DNA from: JBQLZQ01 sp052168355
GTDB taxonomy: Bacteria > Pseudomonadota > Alphaproteobacteria > DSM-16000 > Inquilinaceae
Assembly: GCA_052168355.1 (NCBI GenBank)
Contig: JBQLZQ010000035.1
Span: 1 to 58,253 of the forward strand
Direction: 5' to 3'
DNA: 58,253 nt
Both the position numbers and the translations under genes were made by a program. A model generated the notes under the pieces. It ran no database searches. It was given only the letters and a program-made list of their open reading frames with translations, and was not told the origin of the DNA. Below, one piece after another: positions 8,991-17,819 of the stretch; position 1 is the stretch's first letter, and each line of letters opens with the position of its first letter.

Positions 8991-9449
8991 GTGTCTTATT
9001 ATGAGTGCGTGTTCATCGCGCGCCAGGATATTCCGTCGTCCCAGGTCGAGAGCCTGACGGAAACCTTCACCTCCATTCTCACCGAGAACGGCGGGAAAGT
9101 CGAAAAAACCGAATATTGGGGCCTCAAGTCCCTGGCCTACCGGATCAAGAAGAACCGGAAGGGCCATTATGTCCTGTTGAACATCGATGCGCCCCACCCG
9201 GCCGTGGCCGAAATGGAGCGGCAGATGGGCATCAACGAGGACATCCTGCGCAACCTGACGATCCGTGTCGAAGCCCTGGAGGAAGAGCCTTCGGCAATGA
9301 TGCAGAGCCGTCCGAGCCGCGAAGGCCGGCCCGGACGGGATGGGGGATCGGGACGGGACCGCGACGGCGGCGGCCGTGATAGGGACAGCCGGGACCGCGG
9401 CGATCGCCCGCCCCGTGAACCCCGTGAAGCCAGCCGAGGAGAGAGCTGA
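8991..9449 (+). CDS. rpsF: 30S ribosomal protein S6
   Basis: Binds 16S rRNA with S18 in the platform of the small subunit. The first ~95 residues match S6 (YYECVFIARQDIPSSQVE, then ENGGKVEKTEYWGLKSLAYRIKKNRKGHY). The rest of the 152 residues is a low-complexity tail of about 45 residues rich in Arg, Asp and Gly (repeated GRD/RDR units), longer than in E. coli. Translation starts at GTG 8991 behind AGGGAG. The stop overlaps the rpsR start by one base. Confidence 0.97.
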   Translation: MSYYECVFIARQDIPSSQVESLTETFTSILTENGGKVEKTEYWGLKSLAYRIKKNRKGHYVLLNIDAPHPAVAEMERQMGINEDILRNLTIRVEALEEEPSAMMQSRPSREGRPGRDGGSGRDRDGGGRDRDSRDRGDRPPREPREASRGES

Positions 9450-9688
9450 TGAGCGCCGCTCCGGGCCGCAAGCCCTTTTTCCGTCGCCGCAAGACCTGCC
9501 CGTTTTCCAGCGACAATGCGCCGAAGATCGACCACAAGGACATCCGGCTGTTGAGCCGGTACGTGTCTGAGCGGGGCAAGATCGTTCCCAGCCGTATCAC
9601 CGCGGTCTCGACCAAGAAACAGCGAGAGCTGGCACGGGCCATCAAGCGCGCGCGGTTCCTGGCGCTATTGCCCTATCTGGTCAAGTAA
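9449..9688 (+). CDS. rpsR: 30S ribosomal protein S18
   Basis: A 79-residue basic protein that pairs with S6 on the small subunit. FFRRRKTCPFS, the region IDHKDIRLLSRYVSERGKIVPSRI (two parts) and ARAIKRARFLALLPY are family signatures. The ATG overlaps the rpsF TGA (TGATG), which implies translational coupling. Confidence 0.98.
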   Translation: MSAAPGRKPFFRRRKTCPFSSDNAPKIDHKDIRLLSRYVSERGKIVPSRITAVSTKKQRELARAIKRARFLALLPYLVK

Positions 9689-9744
9689 TACCAAGGGTCC
9701 GCCGGCGGCGATGTCGCCGGCGACCGCGACGGGCGGAGAAGGTC

Positions 9745-10680
9745 ATGGGCCGGGCGATCGCGATCGCCATTGTCGGCGGCGCTGTCAGCGCCGTCTTCTA
9801 TCTCTCGATTCTGACGGGGTCGAGCGGCGCGATCATCCTTGCCTATATGACGTCGCTGCCCCTGTTTCTGATCGGGCTGAGCCTTGGGGTTCCCGGCGGG
9901 CTGATCGCGTCGGCCACCGCCGCCGGAGCGATCGCGATCGCGGCGGGCGGACTGGGCGCGTTGGCCTATGTCGCGGTCAACGCCGCGCCGGTGATGCTGG
10001 TCGTTCGGCAGGCGTTGAGATCGCAGACCGACGCGGCCGGCAACACCCTCTACTATCCGCCCGGCCCGGCCCTGCTGTGGCTGATCGGATACGGTCTTGT
10101 CTGCCTGGTGATCGCGACGGTCGCGATGTCGGGCCAACCCGGGGGTCTCAGCGGCGTTCTGGCGGACGACCTGGCGCGGATGATGGAGGGCCTGGCCCCC
10201 ATGCTGCCGCCGGAGATGCCGCCCGAGACGATCGCCGGGGCGATGGCGCCCATTCTTCCCGCGCTGATGATCATCGCGCAGGTCCTGATGACGGTCCTCA
10301 ACGGAGCCTTGGCGCAGGGTGCCCTGATGCGGTTCGGCCGCAATCTGAGGCCGGCGATGCGCATGGCCAACGTGGTGCTGCCCACGTGGCTGGCCCCGGT
10401 CTGGCTGGCCGTCATCGTTCTGGCGGTGGTCGGATCCGGGACCGTTGGTTTTCTGGCGAGCAACGCGGCGATCGCGTTGGCGCTCGCCTATCTGTTTGCC
10501 GGTCTTGGCGTGCTGCACGCCTGGCTGGACGGCCGTAAGGCCAAGCCCCTGGTGCTGGCGGGGTCCTATGCCCTGCTGGTGCTGCAACCTTGGCTGTTCG
10601 TGCCGGTGGCCGGGCTCGGCCTCGTCGATCAACTGGTCGCCTGGCGGCGCTCCGCCCGCCCGACCCACACGGAGGATTGA
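9745..10680 (+). CDS. DUF2232 family integral membrane protein
   Basis: A 311-residue polytopic membrane protein with about eight hydrophobic segments; the C-terminal half has the DUF2232/YybS-like pattern (NGALAQGALMRFGRN, then LGVLHAWLDGRKA). It sits between rpsR and rplI, a position conserved in Rhodospirillales and other alphaproteobacteria. GAAGGT precedes the ATG. Its molecular role is unknown. YybS-type proteins are associated with ribosomal or c-di-AMP operons in other phyla, but that does not establish a function here. Confidence 0.85.
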   Translation: MGRAIAIAIVGGAVSAVFYLSILTGSSGAIILAYMTSLPLFLIGLSLGVPGGLIASATAAGAIAIAAGGLGALAYVAVNAAPVMLVVRQALRSQTDAAGNTLYYPPGPALLWLIGYGLVCLVIATVAMSGQPGGLSGVLADDLARMMEGLAPMLPPEMPPETIAGAMAPILPALMIIAQVLMTVLNGALAQGALMRFGRNLRPAMRMANVVLPTWLAPVWLAVIVLAVVGSGTVGFLASNAAIALALAYLFAGLGVLHAWLDGRKAKPLVLAGSYALLVLQPWLFVPVAGLGLVDQLVAWRRSARPTHTED

Positions 10681-10683
10681 GAC

Positions 10684-11289
10684 ATGGACGTGATCCTGTT
10701 GGAGCGGATCGAAAAGTTGGGCCAGATGGGCGACACCGTGAAGGTAAAGCCCGGCTATGCCCGCAACTTTCTGTTGCCGCAGAAAAAGGCGCTGCGGGCA
10801 AGCAAGCAGAACCTGGCTTACTTCGAGTCGCGCCGCGCCGATCTGGAGGCCCACAACCTCGAGCATCGCAAGGAAGCGGAAGGCATCGCCGGCCGCATGA
10901 CCGACGTCACGGTGGTGCTGATTCGCCAGGCCGGCGACGCCGGTCAGCTTTACGGTTCGGTGTCGGCGCGCGACATCGCCGCCGCCGTGACCGAAGCCGG
11001 GTACAAGGTGACGAAGAATCAGGTCGCCATCGACAAGCCGATCAAATCTCTTGGCCTGTTTCCGGTGCGCGTCGTTCTGCATCCGGAGGTCAGCGTCAAG
11101 GTCACCGTCAACGTGGCGCGCTCGGCCGACGAGGCGGAGATGCAGAAGGCGCGCGGTGGCATGATCACCGCGGACATGGCCGAGGCCGAGGAGATCGCGG
11201 CGGAGGAAGCGGCGCAGGCGGAAGAGAACGCCGAGGGCACCGCCACGCAGGGGGCCGTGGAAACCGAGGCGGACGCGTCGGAGCGCTGA
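10684..11289 (+). CDS. rplI: 50S ribosomal protein L9
   Basis: Binds 23S rRNA at the base of L1 and helps reading-frame maintenance. The N-terminal domain is canonical (MDVILLERIEKLGQMGDTV, GYARNFLLPQKKAL), followed by the long connecting helix and the C-terminal domain with SVSARDIAAAV and HPEVSVKVTVNVARS. At 201 residues it is longer than the usual ~150 because of a tail of about 50 acidic residues rich in Glu and Ala. GGAGG lies before the ATG. An intrinsic-type hairpin follows the gene. Confidence 0.97.
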   Translation: MDVILLERIEKLGQMGDTVKVKPGYARNFLLPQKKALRASKQNLAYFESRRADLEAHNLEHRKEAEGIAGRMTDVTVVLIRQAGDAGQLYGSVSARDIAAAVTEAGYKVTKNQVAIDKPIKSLGLFPVRVVLHPEVSVKVTVNVARSADEAEMQKARGGMITADMAEAEEIAAEEAAQAEENAEGTATQGAVETEADASER

Positions 11290-11298
11290 CGCCAAATC

Positions 11299-11333
11299 GC
11301 GATGCGCCGGATCGACACGTTCCGGCGCATCGC
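11299..11333 (+). terminator. Hairpin after rplI
   Basis: A perfect 13-bp stem (11299-11311 with 11321-11333) around a 9-nt loop, 10 bp after the rplI stop. The trailing sequence is attcgtta rather than a clean T-run, so termination may be partial. It separates the ribosomal operon from dnaB. Confidence 0.6.
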
Positions 11334-11435
11334 ATTCGTTATCCACAATCGGCCCCCGGTTCCGGCCACAGATTTCTGATCACCGGTCGTTTTGGGCGAC
11401 TGCAACCGGCGGCGTGATCTGCTACGGTCGCGCCG

Positions 11436-12932
11436 ATGGAACAACCCCGCTCCGATCTGTCGCTGGCCCTGGTGCGCGATCCGTCGCCGGCGTCGCCGTC
11501 ATTCCGCACGATGCCCGCCAACGAGGAAGCCGAACAGGCGTTGCTCGGGGCGCTGCTGACCAACCCCGAAGCGCTTGACCGGGTGTCGGACTTTCTGCGC
11601 GCGGACCATTTCTATTATCCCGCCCACGGCCGCATCTACGGCGCGTGCCTGACATTGCGCGACCAGGGCCGACGGGCCGATCCGGTGACCCTTAAGGCGG
11701 CGTTCGAACAGGACGGCGACCTCAAGGACCTGGGCGGCGCCCGCTATCTGGCGGAGCTGGCGGCGGGCATCCATTCCGTCGTCAACGTCTTCGATTACGC
11801 CCGCACCATCCACGATCTGCATCTGCGCCGGCAGTTGATCCTGATCGGCGAGGAAACCGTCAACGACGCCTACGACCATGATGTCGAGGTGGCGCCGTCG
11901 GAACAGATCCAGGGGGCGGAGGAAAAACTCTACAGCCTGGCCAGCGAAGGCGACTACCGCCGCGACTTCGTGCAGTTCGGCGAGGTGCTGAAAACCACGC
12001 TCGACAACGCCGCCAAGGCGCTCAACCGCGACACCGCGCTGACCGGCGTGACGACCGGTCTGTCGGATCTCGACCGCTGGCTGGGGGGGCTGCAGCCGTC
12101 GGATCTGATCATCATCGCCGGCCGCCCGTCGATGGGCAAAACCGCGCTGGCCACCAACATCGCCTTCAACGCCGCCAAGGCCTATCAGCACACCGGCGGG
12201 CGCGAAGGCGCGGTGGTCGGCTTCTTCTCCCTGGAAATGTCGTCGGACCAGCTGGCCACACGGATCCTGTCGGAAGAGTCCCGGATCCCGTCGGAGACGA
12301 TTCGGAAAGGCGACATGGCCAAGCGCGATTTCCCCCGGCTGGTCGAGGCGTCGCACACCATCAGTCAGATCCCGCTGTTCATCGACGACACGGCGGGCCT
12401 GACCATCTCCACCCTGCGCACCCGCGCCATGCGGCTCAAGCGCCAGCACAATCTGGGTCTGGTGGTGGTCGACTATCTGCAACTCATGCGTCCGCCGCAG
12501 ACGTCGCGCGGCGACAACCGCGTTCAGGAAATTTCGGAGATCACGCGCGGCCTGAAGATCGTGGCCAAGGATCTCAACGTCCCGGTGATCGCGCTGTCCC
12601 AGCTTTCTCGCAAGGTCGAGGACCGGGAAGACAAGCGCCCGCAGCTTGCCGACCTGCGCGAATCGGGTTCGATCGAACAGGATGCCGATGTGGTCCTGTT
12701 CGTCTTCCGCGAGGCCTACTATGTCGGCAAGAGCCAACCCATGGAAGGCACCTCCGAGCACGCCGACTGGCAGGCCAAGATGGAGCGGATCAACCATTTG
12801 GCCGAGGCGATCATCGCCAAACAGCGGCACGGACCGACCGGCAAGGTCGATCTGCATTTCGAAGGGGCGTTTACCCGCTTTTCCAATCTGGACAGGCGAC
12901 ACGGCATCGACGGATCGGATTTTGGCGACTGA
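11436..12932 (+). CDS. dnaB: Replicative DNA helicase DnaB
   Basis: Hexameric 5'-3' helicase at the replication fork. The 498-residue protein has the N-terminal DnaB domain (PANEEAEQALLGALL, residues 27-41), a linker, and the RecA-like domain with Walker A GRPSMGKTAL (about residues 228-237), FFSLEMSSDQLATR, the Walker B region VVVDYLQLM, SQLSRKVEDREDKRPQLADLRESG (two adjacent motifs) and a C-terminal arginine finger region. No intein interrupts it. The end overlaps the proposed alr start. Confidence 0.98.
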   Translation: MEQPRSDLSLALVRDPSPASPSFRTMPANEEAEQALLGALLTNPEALDRVSDFLRADHFYYPAHGRIYGACLTLRDQGRRADPVTLKAAFEQDGDLKDLGGARYLAELAAGIHSVVNVFDYARTIHDLHLRRQLILIGEETVNDAYDHDVEVAPSEQIQGAEEKLYSLASEGDYRRDFVQFGEVLKTTLDNAAKALNRDTALTGVTTGLSDLDRWLGGLQPSDLIIIAGRPSMGKTALATNIAFNAAKAYQHTGGREGAVVGFFSLEMSSDQLATRILSEESRIPSETIRKGDMAKRDFPRLVEASHTISQIPLFIDDTAGLTISTLRTRAMRLKRQHNLGLVVVDYLQLMRPPQTSRGDNRVQEISEITRGLKIVAKDLNVPVIALSQLSRKVEDREDKRPQLADLRESGSIEQDADVVLFVFREAYYVGKSQPMEGTSEHADWQAKMERINHLAEAIIAKQRHGPTGKVDLHFEGAFTRFSNLDRRHGIDGSDFGD

Positions 12933-14055
12933 CGGGCCAGGCGCCGACGCCCGGCTGACCATCGATCTGGGCGCCATTGTCGGCAACTACCGGGCGCTTG
13001 CCCGCCGGGTGGCGCCGGCGGAATGCGCCGCCGTGGTCAAGGCCGATGCCTATGGGTTGGGGATGACGCGCGTGGCCCCTGCCTTGGCGCGGGCCGGGGC
13101 GCGAACCTTCTTCGTCGCCCAGTTGGGTGAGGGGCTGACACTTCGGGCAATCCTGCCCGACGCGACCGTGGGCGTGTTCAACGGGTTGGCGCCCGGCGCC
13201 GAGTCGGCCTGTGCCGACGCCCGGCTGCTGCCGGTGCTCAATCATCTGGACGAAATCGACCGCTGGGCGGCCGCGGCCCGACGCACCGGCCGGACCCTGC
13301 CGGCCTTTGTGCACATCGATACCGGCATGAACCGGCTGGGCCTGCCGGCCGTGGAAGTCGACGCGTTGGCCGCGGACCCGGACCGCCTGGACGGCATCGC
13401 TGTGGACTCCTATCTCAGCCACCTCGCCTGCGCCGACGAAGCGGGCCATCCGATGACGGAAGTCCAGGCACGACGATTCGCCGCAGCGCTGTCGCGCCTG
13501 CCGCCGGGCCGGGCCAGCCTGGCCAATTCGTCCGGGATCTTTCGCGGCCCCGACTATCATCTGGGGCTGGTGCGCCCCGGCTGTGCGCTGTACGGCGTCA
13601 ACCCTACACCCGAGGCCGCCAACCCCATGGCCCAGCCGGTTCGCCTGACGGCGCGGGTGCTGCAGGTTCGCGCCGTTGACAGCCCCGCGACCGTTGGTTA
13701 CGGTGCCGCGCACACGGTTCGAGGGCCCTCCAAAATTGCAACGATTGCAGCAGGTTATGCCGATGGCTACTTGCGATCTCTCAGCGGCCGCGGACAGGTC
13801 CTGTTGGGTGGCGCCCTGGCGCCGATCGTCGGCCGCGTGTCGATGGACCTGATCACCGTCGACGTTACCCACCTGGACGGCAATCGGGTTCGGCCCGGCG
13901 ACATGGCCGAACTGATCGGGCCGCATCGCACCGCCGACGCGGTGGCGGCGGAGGCCGGCACCATCGGCTACGAAATCCTGACCGCGCTGGGCGCGCGTTA
14001 TGACCGACACTATATCGACGTCGACGCAACCAGCATGTCCGGTGCCGCGCCATGA
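12922..14055 (+). CDS. alr: Alanine racemase
   Basis: A PLP enzyme supplying D-alanine for peptidoglycan. The PLP lysine is in AVVKADAYGLG near the N-terminus; HIDTGMNRLG, the catalytic tyrosine region GCALYGVNP and GRVSMDLITVDVT are present. The only plausible in-frame start is TTG 12922 (giving MATDGPGADARLTIDL, 377 residues), overlapping dnaB by 11 nt; the open frame extends upstream only because it runs antiphase through dnaB, and no ATG or GTG occurs between there and the first conserved strand. Confidence 0.9.
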   Translation: MATDGPGADARLTIDLGAIVGNYRALARRVAPAECAAVVKADAYGLGMTRVAPALARAGARTFFVAQLGEGLTLRAILPDATVGVFNGLAPGAESACADARLLPVLNHLDEIDRWAAAARRTGRTLPAFVHIDTGMNRLGLPAVEVDALAADPDRLDGIAVDSYLSHLACADEAGHPMTEVQARRFAAALSRLPPGRASLANSSGIFRGPDYHLGLVRPGCALYGVNPTPEAANPMAQPVRLTARVLQVRAVDSPATVGYGAAHTVRGPSKIATIAAGYADGYLRSLSGRGQVLLGGALAPIVGRVSMDLITVDVTHLDGNRVRPGDMAELIGPHRTADAVAAEAGTIGYEILTALGARYDRHYIDVDATSMSGAAP

Positions 14056-14825
14056 CCTTTGTCGCCGCCATTGGCGGATCGTTCCTGACCTTCCTGACCC
14101 ATATCGGGCGCCTGGCGATCTTCACCGGCACGGCGGTGTCCCACTGCTTTCGCCCGCCCTTTTATCCGCGCCAGTATCTGCGCCAGTTCATCGACATCGG
14201 CTATTACTCGCTGCCGGTGGTCGGGTTGACCACGCTGTTCACGGGCATGGTTCTGGCGCTGCAGAGCTACAGCGGCTTTTCGCGTTTCAACGCCGAAAGC
14301 GCCATCGCCACGGTCGTCGTGCTGTCGATCACGCGGGAGTTGGCGCCTGTGCTGGCCGGGCTGATGGTGGCCGGACGGGTCGGCGCGTCGATGGCGGCCG
14401 AAATCGGCACGATGCGGGTAACCGAACAGATCGACGCCCTGACCACGCTGTCGACCAACCCGTTCAAATATCTGGTGGCGCCGCGTCTGGTCGCGGGGCT
14501 TCTGATGCTGCCGCTGCTGGTGCTGGTCGGCGATGTCATCGGCGTCTTCGGCGGCTTTCTGATCGGCGTCTCCAAGCTCGATTTCAACGCCGCCTCCTAC
14601 ATCTCCTCGACATGGGAGTTTCTGGAGCCGCTGGATGTCATCACCGGTCTGGTCAAGGCCGCGGTGTTCGGCTTCCTGGTGGCGCTGATGGGCTGTTACC
14701 ACGGCTATGCGTCGCGCGGCGGCGCTCAAGGCGTGGGCGCGGCCACCACCAATGCCGTCGTCTCCGCGTCGATCCTGATCCTGGTGTTCAACTATGTGAT
14801 CACGGAAGTGTTCTTTTCGCGATGA
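14052..14825 (+). CDS. MlaE-family ABC transporter permease
   Basis: Inner-membrane subunit of an Mla-type lipid transporter. The 257 residues show about five to six TM segments and the MlaE core RELAPVLAGLMVAGRVGASMAAE with EIGTMRVTEQIDAL, which form the coupling region to the ATPase. The start overlaps the alr stop (ATGA) and the stop overlaps the ATPase start, so the two ABC genes are tightly coupled. No MCE (MlaD) gene follows, so the substrate-binding partner must be elsewhere. Confidence 0.92.
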   Translation: MTFVAAIGGSFLTFLTHIGRLAIFTGTAVSHCFRPPFYPRQYLRQFIDIGYYSLPVVGLTTLFTGMVLALQSYSGFSRFNAESAIATVVVLSITRELAPVLAGLMVAGRVGASMAAEIGTMRVTEQIDALTTLSTNPFKYLVAPRLVAGLLMLPLLVLVGDVIGVFGGFLIGVSKLDFNAASYISSTWEFLEPLDVITGLVKAAVFGFLVALMGCYHGYASRGGAQGVGAATTNAVVSASILILVFNYVITEVFFSR

Positions 14826-15607
14826 ACAAGCCGCTTCCGCCGCCGAAGATCCGCCTTGTCGACGTGCACAAGAGTTTTGGTCCCAAGCATGTGCTGACCG
14901 GCATCGATCTGGAGGTCGGCCGTGGCGAATCGATGGTCGTCATCGGCGGGTCGGGGACCGGCAAGTCGGTGATGCTGAAATGCGTGCTGGGGCTGATGCG
15001 GCCCGAACAGGGGCGGATCGAGATCGACGGGGCGGAGACCACCCGCCTGCGCGGCGCCAAACGCGACGAGATGATGCTCAAGTTCGGGATGCTGTTCCAG
15101 GGCGCGGCCCTGTTCGACAGTCTGCCGGTCTGGGAAAACGTCGCCTTCGGGTTAATCCAGGGACGCGGCACCGGTCGCGACGAAGCCCGCTCCATCGCCA
15201 TCGACCGGCTGGCCGATGTCGGGCTGGACGAAAGCGTGGCCAAGCTGTCGCCGGCCGAACTGTCGGGGGGCATGCAAAAGCGGGTGGCCCTGGCCCGGGC
15301 CATCGCCGCCGACCCCGAAATCCTGTTTTTCGACGAGCCGACCACTGGGCTGGATCCGATCATGGCCGATGTCATCAACGACCTGATCGTCGAGACCACG
15401 CGCCAGCGCGGCGTCACCGCCCTGTCGATCACCCACGACATGGCCAGCGCGCGCAAGATCGCCGACCGGATCGCCATGATCTATCAGGGCCGCATCATCT
15501 GGGTGGGGTCGGCCGACGATGTCGGCCAGTCCGGCAATGACTATGTGGATCAGTTCGTCGCCGGCCGCGCCGAGGGTCCGATCCAGATGCAGGTCCGCGC
15601 CCTTTAG
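14822..15607 (+). CDS. MlaF-like ABC transporter ATP-binding protein
   Basis: 261 residues from ATG 14822 (ATGA overlap with the permease). Walker A is GGSGTGKSVM (about residues 42-51), the signature motif is LSGGMQKRVALARA, Walker B is ILFFDEPTTGLDP, and the H-loop is SITHDMASA. The LSGGMQKR form and the D-loop are those of the Mla/Ttg2A family. It powers phospholipid movement together with the upstream permease. An in-frame opening that extends further upstream lies within alr and the permease in another phase and is not coding. Confidence 0.94.
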   Translation: MNKPLPPPKIRLVDVHKSFGPKHVLTGIDLEVGRGESMVVIGGSGTGKSVMLKCVLGLMRPEQGRIEIDGAETTRLRGAKRDEMMLKFGMLFQGAALFDSLPVWENVAFGLIQGRGTGRDEARSIAIDRLADVGLDESVAKLSPAELSGGMQKRVALARAIAADPEILFFDEPTTGLDPIMADVINDLIVETTRQRGVTALSITHDMASARKIADRIAMIYQGRIIWVGSADDVGQSGNDYVDQFVAGRAEGPIQMQVRAL

Positions 15608-15631
15608 CCGCGTCAGAAGTGAGGAGGCCGT

Positions 15632-17029
15632 TTGGCCCGCGCCGCCACCCGCCATGTCTGTCAGAACTGTGGCGCCGCCTCCGCCAAGTGGAGCGGGCGG
15701 TGCGACGCGTGCGGCGCCTGGAACACGCTGGTCGAAGAGGCCGGCGGCGACGCGGTGCCGCGCGGCCTTGGCAAGGGCGCCGGACGAAAGTTGGCCTTTG
15801 TCGGCCTGGACACGGCCACACCCGATCCGCCGCGCCAGCCGACGGGGATCGCCGAGATGGACCGGGTATGCGGCGGCGGGCTGGTGCCGGGGTCGGCCAT
15901 CCTGATCGGCGGCGATCCGGGGATCGGCAAGTCCACGCTGCTGCTGCAGGCGGTCTGCCGGCTGGCCCGGACGGTGCCCTGCGCCTATATCTCCGGCGAG
16001 GAAGCGACCGAGCAGATCCGCATGCGCGCCGGCCGGCTGGGCATCGGCACGGCGCCGGTCGCCCTGGCCGCGGCCACCAGTGTGCGCGACATCGTCGCCA
16101 CCCTGGACAGCGCCGACGGCCCGCGGATCGTCGTCGTCGATTCGGTCCAGACCCTGTACATCGACGCCCTGGACAGCGCGCCCGGCACCGTCGCCCAGGT
16201 TCGCGCCAGTTCGGCCGAGCTGATCCGACTGGCCAAACGCCGGGGCATCACCCTGCTTCTGGTCGGCCACGTCACCAAGGACGGGGCCATCGCCGGCCCG
16301 AGGGTGCTCGAGCACATGGTCGATACGGTGCTGCATTTCGAGGGCGAGCGCGGTCACCAGTTCCGCATCCTGCGGGCGGTCAAGAACCGCTTCGGCCCGA
16401 CCGACGAGATTGGCGTGTTCGAGATGACCGACGCCGGACTGACGGAAGTGGCCAACCCGTCGGCCCTGTTCCTGGCCGATCGGCGCGGCGATATCTCCGG
16501 CGCGGCCGTCTTTGCCGGGCTGGAGGGAACCCGGCCGATCCTGGTCGAGATCCAGGCGCTGATCGGCCCGTCCGCCCCGGGAACGCCCCGGCGTGCGGTC
16601 GTGGGCTGGGATTCGGGACGGCTGGCCATGGTGCTGGCCGTGCTGGAGGCGCGCTGCGGCGTGACGATCGGGTCCAACGATGTCTATCTCAATGTCGCGG
16701 GGGGGCTGAGGGTCACCGAACCGGCCGCCGATCTGGCGGTGGCGGCGGCCCTGATCTCCGCGCTGACCGGCGAACCGGTGCCGGTGGACACTGTCGTCTT
16801 CGGCGAGATCGGGCTGAGCGGCGAGGTCAGGCCGGTGAGCCAGCGCGACGCACGGCTGAAGGAGGCGGCCAAACTGGGATTCGGCCGGGCGCTTTTACCG
16901 CCCCGGCGCGGCGGCGACAAGACCGCCCGCCCCGCCGCCGGGCCTCTCGCGTTGCGAGAGATCGGCCACCTTCAGGATCTGGTGTCTCTTTTGAGCGAGC
17001 CCGCCGCGCGGGCGAACGCCGGCGAATAG
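15632..17029 (+). CDS. radA: DNA repair protein RadA
   Basis: A RecA/Lon-like ATPase that acts on branched recombination intermediates. The 465 residues start with a four-cysteine zinc finger (CQNCG...CDACG, residues 10-32), then Walker A GGDPGIGKSTLLL, SGEE, the RadA-specific KNRFGPTDEIGVFEM motif, and a C-terminal Lon-like domain (VYLNVAGGLRVTEPAADLAV). Translation starts at TTG 15632, supported by a perfect GAGGAGG 6 bp upstream and by the zinc finger beginning right after. Confidence 0.96.
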   Translation: MARAATRHVCQNCGAASAKWSGRCDACGAWNTLVEEAGGDAVPRGLGKGAGRKLAFVGLDTATPDPPRQPTGIAEMDRVCGGGLVPGSAILIGGDPGIGKSTLLLQAVCRLARTVPCAYISGEEATEQIRMRAGRLGIGTAPVALAAATSVRDIVATLDSADGPRIVVVDSVQTLYIDALDSAPGTVAQVRASSAELIRLAKRRGITLLLVGHVTKDGAIAGPRVLEHMVDTVLHFEGERGHQFRILRAVKNRFGPTDEIGVFEMTDAGLTEVANPSALFLADRRGDISGAAVFAGLEGTRPILVEIQALIGPSAPGTPRRAVVGWDSGRLAMVLAVLEARCGVTIGSNDVYLNVAGGLRVTEPAADLAVAAALISALTGEPVPVDTVVFGEIGLSGEVRPVSQRDARLKEAAKLGFGRALLPPRRGGDKTARPAAGPLALREIGHLQDLVSLLSEPAARANAGE

Positions 17030-17073
17030 AGTATAGTGTCCTCTTCCGCCCCCTTGCGCCGCAGGCCCATGAC

Positions 17074-17736
17074 GTGACAACCGCCGATATCGCCGTCCTG
17101 ACCATCATCGCCCTGTCGGCGCTGCTGGCCTTCGCCCGCGGGTTCGTCCGCGAAATCCTGTCGATCTTCGGATGGGTGGGCGCGACCATCGTCGCCTTTT
17201 ACGCCTTTCCCATCGCCCGCCCCTTTCTGCGCCAGTACATCACCGTGCCGCTGGCGGCCGACATCATCACCGGCGTGGCCATTTTCGTCATCGCGCTTAT
17301 CATTCTCTCGACCGTCGGTCACTACATCGCCCAGGCGGTGCGGGGCACGGCCATGAACGCGGTCGACCGGTCCCTGGGGTTCATCTTCGGGGTCGCGCGC
17401 GGGGCCGTCCTGGTCGTCCTGGCCTATATGCTGGTCGTCTGGACCTTTCCGCAAAGCCTTGAATCGCCCTGGCTGCGCGACGCCCAGTCCCGCCCGTGGG
17501 TGGACCAGGGGGCCATGCTGGTGCGCGCCCTGGTGCCCGAAGAGACCATCGCCGACACCGCCGAGCGCGCCGAGGAGGCCCGTGAGCGCGTGGAACGGGG
17601 GGCCGAGGCGGCCGACCGCCTGCGCGAGCTCAGCACGCCGCAGCCCGCGCCGAATAAGGATGCGTCCGATACCGAACCTGTCTATAACGAGGGCTCTCGC
17701 GAACAGCTCGAACGCCTGATCGAAAATGCGCGGTAG
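17074..17736 (+). CDS. cvpA: CvpA family membrane protein
   Basis: 220 residues from GTG 17074 with four hydrophobic segments in the first ~145 residues and the CvpA pattern (ALLAFARGFVREILSIFGWVGA, split over TM1-TM2; NAVDRSLGFIFGVARG). The charged C-terminal ~75 residues form a likely coiled coil (AERAEEARERVERGAEAADR). An ATG 5 bp upstream reads only two codons in its frame, so GTG is the best start. In E. coli cvpA is linked to purF, as here. A TATAGT box lies 37 bp upstream (17032-17037). Confidence 0.9.
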   Translation: MTTADIAVLTIIALSALLAFARGFVREILSIFGWVGATIVAFYAFPIARPFLRQYITVPLAADIITGVAIFVIALIILSTVGHYIAQAVRGTAMNAVDRSLGFIFGVARGAVLVVLAYMLVVWTFPQSLESPWLRDAQSRPWVDQGAMLVRALVPEETIADTAERAEEARERVERGAEAADRLRELSTPQPAPNKDASDTEPVYNEGSREQLERLIENAR

Positions 17737-17819
17737 CATGGCGGTTTGCGATACGACGATCCCGAGCCGCCGCCATGCCGGCCCGACGCATGGCGACCTT
17801 CCGTGGATGCCCCCTCGCC

